A stretch of DNA of 64,000 nucleotides from Actinophytocola glycyrrhizae (GTDB lineage: Bacteria; Actinomycetota; Actinomycetes; Mycobacteriales; Pseudonocardiaceae). Within the stretch, counting starts at the first letter, position 1. Each line of letters opens with the position of its first letter. The stretch covers positions 372,001 to 436,000 of the forward strand of contig NZ_JBHSIS010000003.1 in the NCBI RefSeq assembly GCF_042653545.1. The letters are read 5' to 3'. The position numbers and the translations under genes were made by a program. The notes under the pieces were generated by a model. It was not told the DNA's origin. It made no database searches and saw nothing but the letters and a program-made list of their open reading frames with translations. Below, in pieces: positions 48,189 to 55,369 of the stretch.

Positions 48189-49703
48189 ATGACGAGCTAT
48201 GTGGCCGCGATCGACCAGGGCACCACGTCCACCCGCTGCATGATCTTCAGCCATGCGGGTGAAGTCGTGGCGGTCGACCAGATGGAGCACGAGCAGATCT
48301 TCCCCAAGGCGGGCTGGGTCGAGCACGACCCGGAGGAGATCTGGCGCAACACCCGTGAGGTGGCCGCCGGCGCGCTGGCGAAGGCGGACCTGTCCGCGTC
48401 GGACGTCGTCGCCGTCGGCATCACCAACCAGCGCGAGACCGCGGTCGTGTGGGACAGGTCCACCGGCAAGCCGGTGTACAACGCGATCGTCTGGCAGGAC
48501 ACGCGGACCGACCGGATCTGCGCGGAGCTCGAGGCGCTCGGCGGCGGGCAGGACCGGTACAAGGACAAGACGGGGCTGCCGCTCGCGACGTACTTCTCCG
48601 GTCCCAAGATCCGCTGGATCCTCGACAACGTCGAGGGCGCGCGGGAACGGGCCGAGGCCGGAGAGCTGCTGTTCGGCAACATGGACACCTGGGTCCTGTG
48701 GAACATGACCGGTGGCCCGCAGGGAGGCGTGCACGTCACCGACCCGACGAACGCGTCCCGCACGCTGCTGATGGATCTGTCCACCCTGGAATGGGACGAG
48801 TCGATCGCCGCGGACATGAAGGTCCCGCTCTCGATGCTGCCGACGATCAAGTCCTCGTCGGAGGAGTACGGCAGGGTCCGCGAGCGCGGTGCGCTGGCGG
48901 GCGTGCCGATCGCGGGTATCCTCGGTGACCAGCAGGCCGCGACGTTCGGGCAGGCGTGCCTGTCACCCGGCGAGGCCAAGAACACCTACGGCACCGGCAA
49001 CTTCGTGCTGCTGAACACCGGCACGGAGAAGGTGATGTCGCAGAACGGCCTGCTCACCACGGTCTGCTACAAGATCGGCTCGAACGACCCGGTGTACGCG
49101 CTGGAGGGTTCGATCGCGGTGACCGGGTCGCTCGTGCAGTGGCTGCGCGACAACCTGGGCATGATCGCGTCCGCGCCGGAGATCGAGGGCATGGCGGCCG
49201 CGGTCGACGACAACGGCGGCTGCTACTTCGTGCCCGCGTTCTCGGGACTGTTCGCGCCGTACTGGCGGTCCGACGCGCGCGGCGCGATCGTCGGCCTCAC
49301 GCGGTACGTGAACAAGGGCCACCTGGCGCGGGCGGTGCTGGAGGCGACCGCGTTCCAGTCGCGCGAGGTGATCGACGCGATGAACGCGGACTCCGGGGTG
49401 CCGCTGAAGTCGCTGAAGGTCGACGGCGGCATGGTGGTCAACGAGCTGCTGATGCAGTTCCAGGCCGACATCCTGGGCGTGCCGGTGATCCGGCCCGTCG
49501 TCGCGGAGACCACGGCGCTCGGCGCGGCGTACGCGGCCGGTCTCGCCGTCGGGTTCTGGGCGGGTGAGGACGACATCCGCAACAACTGGGCCAAGGACAA
49601 GGAGTGGACCCCGTCGATGGACGACGCCGCCCGCGAGAAGACCTTCGGCCTGTGGAAGAAGGCCGTGACGAGGACCTTCGACTGGGTGGAGGCGGACGAC
49701 TGA
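48189..49703 (+). CDS. glpK: Glycerol kinase
   Basis: 504 residues, ATG with GAGGAAGG upstream. FGGY motifs: YVAAIDQGTTSTRCMIF (phosphate loop, ~4), WVEHDPEEIW, VGITNQRETAVVWDRSTGKPVYNAIVWQDTRT (~77-108), GILGDQQAATFGQACLSPGEAKNTYGTGNFVLLNTG (~240-275), LFAPYWRSDARGAIVGLTRY and KVDGGMVVNELLMQFQADILGVPV (~410). Phosphorylates glycerol to sn-glycerol-3-phosphate, the substrate of GlpD. Co-directional with glpF. Confidence 0.96.
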   Translation: MTSYVAAIDQGTTSTRCMIFSHAGEVVAVDQMEHEQIFPKAGWVEHDPEEIWRNTREVAAGALAKADLSASDVVAVGITNQRETAVVWDRSTGKPVYNAIVWQDTRTDRICAELEALGGGQDRYKDKTGLPLATYFSGPKIRWILDNVEGARERAEAGELLFGNMDTWVLWNMTGGPQGGVHVTDPTNASRTLLMDLSTLEWDESIAADMKVPLSMLPTIKSSSEEYGRVRERGALAGVPIAGILGDQQAATFGQACLSPGEAKNTYGTGNFVLLNTGTEKVMSQNGLLTTVCYKIGSNDPVYALEGSIAVTGSLVQWLRDNLGMIASAPEIEGMAAAVDDNGGCYFVPAFSGLFAPYWRSDARGAIVGLTRYVNKGHLARAVLEATAFQSREVIDAMNADSGVPLKSLKVDGGMVVNELLMQFQADILGVPVIRPVVAETTALGAAYAAGLAVGFWAGEDDIRNNWAKDKEWTPSMDDAAREKTFGLWKKAVTRTFDWVEADD

Positions 49704-49717
49704 CGCCCGGCTGGCTG

Positions 49718-49770
49718 CCCTGAAAGACGCTTCCGGGACGCTGAGTGTCCCGGAAGCGTCGTTCAGGGCA
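49718..49770. terminator. Perfect-arm inverted repeat terminator of the TGAAAG hairpin family
   Basis: 23-nt arms with one mismatch. The left arm runs GCCCTGAAAGACG then CTTCCGGGAC; the loop is GCTGAGT (49741-49747); the right arm is the reverse complement and ends TTCAGGGC at 49770. Fills the gap between convergent glpK and the cyclotransferase-like gene. Same sequence family as 34029-34232, here as a large hairpin able to stop both transcripts. Confidence 0.85.
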
Positions 49771-49775
49771 TGGCG

Positions 49776-50228
49776 TCAGGGGCCGATGCCCGTGCACGGT
49801 CTGGTGCGCAGGTCGGACACGTAGTCCGCGGGCGCGCCCGCGGACTCGGCCGCGTCGGACACCACGCCGAGATAGCGCGCCGAGGGCAGTCCCCCCTCGT
49901 AGGCGTCCAGGACGTACAACCAGGCGAGCACCGAACCCTCGAGTGTCTGGACCCTCAGCCGGATCTTCGAGTGCAGGCCCAGCTCGGAGCCCTCCCAGCG
50001 GTCGAGACGCGTCTCGTCCTCCTGGGTCACGTCGTAGAGCACCACGAACACCTGCGACTTCGGGTCCTCGACGATCGTGGCGAGCGCACCCTCCCAGCCG
50101 AGGTCCTCACCGCCGAAGGTCAGGCGCCAACCTACGAGCCAGCCGGTACCCGCCATCGGGGAATGCGGGGCTCGCTCCATCATCTGGGCGGGATCCATGT
50201 TGGACCCGTACGCGGCGTAGAGCGGCAC
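49776..50228 (-). CDS. Gamma-glutamylcyclotransferase (AIG2-like) family protein
   Basis: 150 residues from GTG 50228; a -10 TACGCT (minus strand 50240-50235) ends 6 nt before it, so a leaderless start is likely. The N-terminus PLYAAYGSNMDPAQMMERAP is the YGSN signature of gamma-glutamylcyclotransferase-like folds. Further: GTGWLVGWRLTFGG, EGALATIVEDPKSQVFVVLYDVTQEDETRLDRWEGSELGLHSKIRLRV with the likely catalytic Glu in the middle, and YLGVVSDAAESAGAPADYV. Position beside lpdA matches M. tuberculosis Rv3304. Substrate unknown. Confidence 0.82.
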   Translation of the reverse strand: MPLYAAYGSNMDPAQMMERAPHSPMAGTGWLVGWRLTFGGEDLGWEGALATIVEDPKSQVFVVLYDVTQEDETRLDRWEGSELGLHSKIRLRVQTLEGSVLAWLYVLDAYEGGLPSARYLGVVSDAAESAGAPADYVSDLRTRPCTGIGP

Positions 50229-50333
50229 GACGACAGCGTAGCGATACCGCGGATCATGCGCTGTCACATCGCCGCGCCGCGCCGCGTACCGTTTGTTCCC
50301 GAAAGCCTTCACATGAGCAGAGGGGAGCTGCGG

Positions 50334-51737
50334 GTGACCCGGATCGTGATCATGGGTGGCGGCCCGGCGGGGTACGAGGCGGCGCTCGTCGCGGCCCAGC
50401 ACGGGGCCGACGTCACGATCGTCGAACGGGACGGGCTCGGCGGCGCGTGCGTGCTGTACGACTGCGTGCCATCCAAGACGTTCATCGCGTCGGCGGGCGC
50501 CCGGTCGGCCTTCCACAACGCCGATGAGCTGGGCATTCGTGTCGAGAGCGAGCTGCCGGGCGTCGAGCTGCCGGTGGTGCACGGGCGCGTGCGGGGCCTC
50601 GCGCTCGCCCAGTCCGCTGACGTGCGCAACCGCGTGCAGCGCGAGGGCGTGCGGGTCGTCAACGGTGTCGCGCGCTTCTGTGACGACAAGCCCGGGATGG
50701 CCGCGCACCGGGTCGTCGCGGAGTCGCCGGACGGTGCGAAGGAGGTCCTCGACGCCGACGTGGTGCTCATCGCGACCGGTGCGACCCCGCGCGTGTTGCC
50801 CGGCGCCGTGCCCGACGGGGAACGCATCCTCGACTGGCGGCAGATCTACGACCTGCCCGAGCTGCCGGAGCACCTCGTGGTCGTCGGGTCGGGGGTCACG
50901 GGCGCGGAGTTCGTGTCCGCGTACACCGAGATGGGTGTGCGGGTCACGCTGATCTCCAGCCGCGACCGGGTGCTGCCGCACGAGGACGCCGACGCGGCCG
51001 CCGTGCTGGAGGACGTCTACGCCGCACGGGGCACCGAGGTGGTCAAGCACGCGCGGGCGTCGCGGGTGGAGCGGACCGCCAAGGGCGTGGTGGTGCACCT
51101 GGAGTCGGGTGGCACGGTCGAGGCGTCACACGCGCTGATGACGGTCGGGTCGGTGCCGAACACGCAGGACATCGGGCTGGACAAGCTCGGGCTGGCGACC
51201 GGGCCCGGCGGGTTCGTCTCGGTGGACCGGGTGTCGCGGACCAGCGTGCCCGGCGTGTACGCGGCCGGTGACTGCACCGGGCTGCTGATGCTCGCGTCGG
51301 TGGCGGCCATGCAGGGCCGGATCGCGATGTGGCACGCGCTGGGCGAGGGCGTCGCGCCGATCAAGCTGAAGACCGTCGCCGCGAACGTGTTCACCCACCC
51401 GGAGATCGCGACGGTGGGCATCTCGCAGCAGTCGATCGACTCCGGCGAGGTCCCGGCCCGCACCATCATGCTGCCGCTGGCGACGAACGCCCGCGCCAAG
51501 ATGGAAGGCCTGCACCGGGGCTTCGTGAAACTGTTCTGCCGCCCCGCGACGGGCGTGGTGGTGGGCGGCGTGGTGGTGGCACCTGCGGCGAGCGAACTGA
51601 TCCTGCCGATCGCACTGGCCGTCCAGAACCAGCTGACGGTGGAAAACCTGACCCACACGTTCTCGGTCTACCCGTCCCTGGCCGGCTCGATCACCGAAGC
51701 GGCCCGCCGCCTGATCCGCCACGACGACCTGGACTAA
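50334..51737 (+). CDS. lpdA: LpdA-type flavoprotein disulfide reductase / quinone reductase
   Basis: 467 residues from GTG 50334 (GGGGAG upstream; ATG 50313 also in frame). FAD loop TRIVIMGGGPAGYEAALVAAQHGADVTIVERDGLGGACVLYDCVPSKTFIA with Cys39-Cys44, the redox-active pair. Then VVVGSGVTGAEFVSAYTEMGVRVTLISS (NAD(P) loop), GVYAAGDCTGLLMLASVAAMQGRIAM and dimer-domain THPEIATVGIS. The C-terminus HTFSVYPSLAGSITEAARRL lacks the HPT..E catalytic dyad of true lipoamide dehydrogenase. Overall closest to M. tuberculosis LpdA (Rv3303c), an NAD(P)H quinone reductase. Confidence 0.9.
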   Translation: MTRIVIMGGGPAGYEAALVAAQHGADVTIVERDGLGGACVLYDCVPSKTFIASAGARSAFHNADELGIRVESELPGVELPVVHGRVRGLALAQSADVRNRVQREGVRVVNGVARFCDDKPGMAAHRVVAESPDGAKEVLDADVVLIATGATPRVLPGAVPDGERILDWRQIYDLPELPEHLVVVGSGVTGAEFVSAYTEMGVRVTLISSRDRVLPHEDADAAAVLEDVYAARGTEVVKHARASRVERTAKGVVVHLESGGTVEASHALMTVGSVPNTQDIGLDKLGLATGPGGFVSVDRVSRTSVPGVYAAGDCTGLLMLASVAAMQGRIAMWHALGEGVAPIKLKTVAANVFTHPEIATVGISQQSIDSGEVPARTIMLPLATNARAKMEGLHRGFVKLFCRPATGVVVGGVVVAPAASELILPIALAVQNQLTVENLTHTFSVYPSLAGSITEAARRLIRHDDLD

Positions 51738-51778
51738 CCACCACCCACCCACCCACCCTCACCCGCCCGCCCCCACTG

Positions 51779-51988
51779 CGCGAGTCCCCCATTCAGAACC
51801 CGCGAGTCCCCCGTTCGGGACTCGCGAGTCCCCGTTTCGGGACCGGTGAGTTGGCGGTTCGCGCACGACCGCTCGCGTCTCGAGCCGCCAGTTCACCGGT
51901 TCCGAACGGGGAACTCACCGGTTTTGAACGCGGGACTCGCGAGTCCTGAACGGGGGACTCGCGGGTTCTGAAACGGGGACTCGCGGGG
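51779..51988. repeat. 22-bp repeat array 3, two inverted arms around a GAGTTGGCGG core
   Basis: Left arm: three units in reverse orientation (CGCGAGTCCCCC, then GTTCGGGAC-type). Centre: a divergent inverted pair, GGTGAGTTGGCGGTT and CGCCAGTTCACCGG. Right arm: GAACTCACCGG, then three forward GGGGACTCGCG units. The array fills the gap between lpdA and espG and ends directly at the espG stop codon (TTA at 51989). Folded, it would give one large hairpin, with each arm reading CGCGAGTCCCC out of its own gene. Confidence 0.9.
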
Positions 51989-53038
51989 TTAGTGGGGTTC
52001 TTCGTGTAGGTCGGTCAGGTGTTGTAGTAGGCGGCGGGGGGCGGCCGGGGAGATCGTGGTCCACGGTTCGGTGTCCGGGGACTCGCGCCGGACCTGCAGG
52101 TAGCGGCCCGCTTCGGTGTCGAAGAAGCTGATCACCCGGCCCGCGCGGACGCGGCGGCCCCACCGGTCGCGGGTCGCGCTGCCGTACTGGCCGCGGTTGA
52201 CGATGTCGTCGATCATGTCCGCCAGCGTCCGCGCGTCGCCCGCCCGCACACCGCGCTCGCGCAGCGCGGCCGCCAGCTCGTCCTGCTTGCCCGCCGCCTT
52301 CGCCGCGGCCTCGAAGTCGGCCGTCGGCAGCGTGATCGACTGACCCGGCCCGGCCTGCTTCCGCGGCAGCACCGACAGCGCGAACCTCGGCAGGCCGGTC
52401 GAGTCCGCGGGGCGCAGCGTCAGCCGCCCGTTCGCCAGCACCGCCAGCACGGCCTCGTCACCAGTGGCCGCCGCCAGCAGCCGCACCTCACCGCCGAGTC
52501 GGGTCTCGCCGCTGACCTGGGTCTCGTTGCTGAGCCGAGCCTCGCTGCCGAGTCGGGTCTCGCCGCTGAGCTGGGTCTCGTTGCCGAGTCGGGTCTCGCC
52601 GCTGAGCTGGGTCTCGTTGCCGAGCCGAGCTTCGTTGCCGGGCTGGGTCTCGTTGCCGAGGCGAGCTTCGCTGCCGGGCTGGGTCTCGTTGCCGAGGCGA
52701 GCCTCGTTGCCGGGCTGGGTCTCGCCGGTGAGTCGGGGCTCGTCGCCGAGCCACAGTCGGCCGTCGATCTCCCGGTCCGGCTTGCGCAGCAGCGACAGCA
52801 GGTGGGTCAGGCCGGGGTGCGCGTCCACCGGTGAGCCGAGGCCGCGGCCCGCGAGCGCGTCCCAGACCCCACGGACGATGCGCTTGCGCTCCTCGTCCGT
52901 GCGGCCGGGTGACGGGACCCGCAGGACCAGCGGAATCTGGGCGTCACCGTAGTAGTGCTCCCACAGCACGTCGAACTCGAGCGTGCTGATCTCCACCGGG
53001 TCGGTCCCGACTCCGCCGATCGTGCCGCCGACAGTCAT
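51989..53038 (-). CDS. espG: EspG-like ESX secretion-associated chaperone with repeat insertion
   Basis: 349 residues, ATG start. N-terminal signature EISTLEFDVLWEHYYGDAQIPLVLRVPSPGRTDEERKRIVRGVWDALAGRGLG (~16-68) and C-terminal DARTLADMIDDIVNRGQYGSATRDRWGRRVRAGRVISFFDTEAGRYLQVRRES match EspG. EspG proteins bind PE/PPE-type substrates in the cytoplasm and guide them to the type VII machinery. Between them, residues ~101-186 are a 12-residue repeat (RLGNETQPGNEA, later RLGNETQLSGET). That is a hydrophilic insertion not usual for EspG. Adjacent to the PPE-like substrate gene. Confidence 0.85.
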   Translation of the reverse strand: MTVGGTIGGVGTDPVEISTLEFDVLWEHYYGDAQIPLVLRVPSPGRTDEERKRIVRGVWDALAGRGLGSPVDAHPGLTHLLSLLRKPDREIDGRLWLGDEPRLTGETQPGNEARLGNETQPGSEARLGNETQPGNEARLGNETQLSGETRLGNETQLSGETRLGSEARLSNETQVSGETRLGGEVRLLAAATGDEAVLAVLANGRLTLRPADSTGLPRFALSVLPRKQAGPGQSITLPTADFEAAAKAAGKQDELAAALRERGVRAGDARTLADMIDDIVNRGQYGSATRDRWGRRVRAGRVISFFDTEAGRYLQVRRESPDTEPWTTISPAAPRRLLQHLTDLHEEPH

Positions 53039-53045
53039 GCGGTGA

Positions 53046-54347
53046 TCATCGACCGCCCTCGCCGATCACCGTGGGCGGTAGCTTGTGTTCCTCGTCCAGG
53101 ATGGAGACCGACTCCGTGACCTCGGACTCCCGCAGGTCGAACCGGCGCTTCGGGCTCTCGCCGACCACGGGGTCGTCGTTTTCGCCGAACCACTGGCTCG
53201 ACCCGATGGCCTCCATGCCGAACCGGCGCAGCGCCATCTTCTCCTGCCCACCGTTCACCGCACCGGTCGCGGGCGCGATCGGTGCACCCGCACCCGAGTG
53301 GGCGCCCGCCGCGGCCTGGCTCGCCGCGGCGGCCTGGGCCTGCTGCAGCTCGTTGGGCGCCATGGCCATGCTCGCCGAACCCGCCTTCGGTGGCACCGGA
53401 CCGTGCCCGCTGCTCGAACCGGGTGCCGGGGCGGCGGCGGTCCGCTTCGCCGCCCGTTCCTGCGACCCACCGGACGCGCGTGGCGCGGCGAGGAACGGCC
53501 CGGTGGCCACGCCCATCGTCTTGCCTGGTGCCGGCGGCGGGGTCGCAGGCGTCACCGGCCGCCTGGGCTCCTCGTAGTGCGCCGACGAGCCGCCGGTGGG
53601 TGAGTGCCAGGGGTCGCGGTGGGGGGTGTTGTGGCGCCAGTCGGGGCGGGGCCGGTCGTCGTGCCGGGACGGGCCGGGACCGTGCACTCCGGCCACGCCG
53701 GTCGGCAGGATGCCGAGCAGCCCGCCGCCGTGCCCCTGGTGCATCCCGGTGTTGGGCAGCAACTGCCGCGGCATGTCGAAGCTGGCGAGCGATGCCGTGG
53801 TGGACTTGGTGTTGGTCTCGTAGGCGGCCATCACCTCGAACGCCCGCTCCTGCGCGCCCGACGAGGCCGCCTCGCCTGGTTCGGCGTCGACCTGGGTCTG
53901 GAGCACCTGCACGGCGGGCGCGACCGCGGGGTCGGGCTGCACCGGCGGCACATCTTCCGGCGCGGGCATGTCGGCGCGGGCCTTGGCGACGTGGTCGCCC
54001 TGGTCCTCGACGGCCGTCCGCATGAGTCCCGCGCAGGCGCCCGTGCTGTCGGCCCACGTCACCGCGGTCGACAGCCGGTCGTAGGCGGCGCCCGCGGCCT
54101 TGCCCTGCCAGCCGGAGCCGGTGAGGTCCAGCGCCTTCTTCAGGTCCTGGCCGATCTCGGTGAGGGTCGTGGCGATCTCCTCCCACCGGCGCGACGGCGA
54201 CGCGGACGCCGCGGCGCCCGGCCCGTCGTGGAGCATCAGGTACAGCTCCTTGTGGGTGTACCCGCGCCAGCGGGCCGCCTCCTCGGGGATCGCCGGGGTT
54301 TCCTCGGCCGCCGGGGTGCCTTCCGGAGGCGTGACGGTGTCAGTCAT
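53046..54347 (-). CDS. PPE-like type VII secretion substrate
   Basis: 433 residues, ATG start. N-terminal ~135 residues are helical: RWRGYTHKELYLMLHDGPGAAASASPSRRWEEIATTLTEIGQDLKKALDLTGSGWQGKAAGAAYDRLSTAVTWADSTGACAGLMRTAVEDQGDHV, with a WxG turn (GSGWQG) between helices. The long C-terminal part is Pro/Ala/Gly/His-rich and disordered, ending with a more ordered KMALRRFGMEAIGSSQWFGENDDPVVGESPKRRFDLRESEVTESVSILDEEHKLPPTVIG. Probably exported with the small protein encoded upstream and chaperoned by the EspG-like protein downstream. Confidence 0.75.
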   Translation of the reverse strand: MTDTVTPPEGTPAAEETPAIPEEAARWRGYTHKELYLMLHDGPGAAASASPSRRWEEIATTLTEIGQDLKKALDLTGSGWQGKAAGAAYDRLSTAVTWADSTGACAGLMRTAVEDQGDHVAKARADMPAPEDVPPVQPDPAVAPAVQVLQTQVDAEPGEAASSGAQERAFEVMAAYETNTKSTTASLASFDMPRQLLPNTGMHQGHGGGLLGILPTGVAGVHGPGPSRHDDRPRPDWRHNTPHRDPWHSPTGGSSAHYEEPRRPVTPATPPPAPGKTMGVATGPFLAAPRASGGSQERAAKRTAAAPAPGSSSGHGPVPPKAGSASMAMAPNELQQAQAAAASQAAAGAHSGAGAPIAPATGAVNGGQEKMALRRFGMEAIGSSQWFGENDDPVVGESPKRRFDLRESEVTESVSILDEEHKLPPTVIGEGGR

Positions 54348-54355
54348 GTCGCCTC

Positions 54356-54709
54356 TCAGCCCTCGTTCCTACCGACGCCGTGGACGTTGTCGCCGTCCGT
54401 CTTGTCGTACTGCTGCGCGGTCTTGTCGAGGTTCTGGACCGCGGCGTCCAGCTGCGTGCGGTAGGCACGCAGGGTGTCCACCGCGGACCGGTCCGACTCG
54501 ACCGACCGGTCGTTGAAGAGGATGGCCGCCCCCTGGCTGACCGGGTCCTTCGCCCATGCCTTCACCCGCAGCTCCGCCTCCGCCAGCTCGAGTTGGCGGT
54601 CCACCCTGGCGAGCGCGTCGGCGAACGCCGAACGCAGCCCTGGGACCGCGTCCGGATCGACCTTGACGATGTCGTTCTGGGTACCCCCACCCCCGTGCTT
54701 ACCTGGCAC
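54356..54709 (-). CDS. Small helical type VII secretion partner (PE/WXG100-like)
   Basis: 117 residues from GTG 54709, preceded by GGGAGG 8 nt upstream; the frame is open a little further but without an RBS. Gly-rich start, then two predicted helices: VDPDAVPGLRSAFADALARVDRQLELAEAELRVKAWAKDP and FNDRSVESDRSAVDTLRAYRTQLDAAVQNLDKTAQQYDKTDGDN. Size and helix pair fit a PE/WXG100 partner for the PPE-like protein, 8 bp downstream. YDKTD near the C-terminus resembles the YxxxD/E type VII export signal. Confidence 0.7.
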   Translation of the reverse strand: MPGKHGGGGTQNDIVKVDPDAVPGLRSAFADALARVDRQLELAEAELRVKAWAKDPVSQGAAILFNDRSVESDRSAVDTLRAYRTQLDAAVQNLDKTAQQYDKTDGDNVHGVGRNEG

Positions 54710-54873
54710 TCGGTTGCCCTCCCAACCAGATCCCCTGTGGTCGATCAACCATAGCCAATACGGATGATCGGATTCGATGGTTCATCCCGATTTCGTGCGA
54801 TCTTTTTCCGGAGTCTGGCAATGGGGTGTGGGGTCGGGCAATCCGCCGATCGGCTCGCTGCCTTCGGCGGGTG

Positions 54874-55305
54874 TCAGTAACCGCGTTCGTGCCGCATCCA
54901 GCGGCGCTGGTCACGCCTTCGGTCCTGGCCGTGCCAGCGGCCGTTCACGAAAAGAAAGAAGAACAGCACGGGGAGGAAAAACCCGATCTTGAGCACGACC
55001 AGCACCACGCCGACGGCCAGTATCGCGGCCACGGGGATCGCGACGGGCGCCACTTTCTCGGCGAACCCGCGCTGCCTGGGCGCGACGGCGCCCTTCGGCC
55101 TGCCGAACGCGGGCTTGGGTTCGGGCAGGTCGCCGAACAGGCCGAGCAGCTGCCCCCGGGTCTTGGCGGTGGCCACCTCGGCGGACCGCTCCCCGTACTC
55201 GTCGATGTCCAGCCGGCCCGCGCTCATGTGCTCGCCGAGTTTGGCGAGGGCCTCTTCGCGCTCGGCGTCACTCACCCGGATGTCGGAGGGCTGGTAGTCG
55301 CTCAC
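54874..55305 (-). CDS. DUF1707-domain membrane protein
   Basis: 143 residues, GTG start. N-terminal DUF1707: DIRVSDAEREEALAKLGEHMSAGRLDIDEYGERSAEVATAKTRGQLLGLFGDLPEPKP (~8-66). Two hydrophobic stretches follow, VAPVAIPVAAILAVGVVLVVL and IGFFLPVLFFFLFV, and then a basic, Arg-rich tail (RWHGQDRRRDQRRWMRHERGY). Common in actinobacteria, unknown role. A second DUF1707 protein is encoded at 33225. Confidence 0.8.
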   Translation of the reverse strand: MSDYQPSDIRVSDAEREEALAKLGEHMSAGRLDIDEYGERSAEVATAKTRGQLLGLFGDLPEPKPAFGRPKGAVAPRQRGFAEKVAPVAIPVAAILAVGVVLVVLKIGFFLPVLFFFLFVNGRWHGQDRRRDQRRWMRHERGY

Positions 55306-55369
55306 CCTTCCAGCGTACGTCTGTAACCGTGTAATCAGCCGGGTCGATTGTCGTGAGCTGAGGGTTCTC

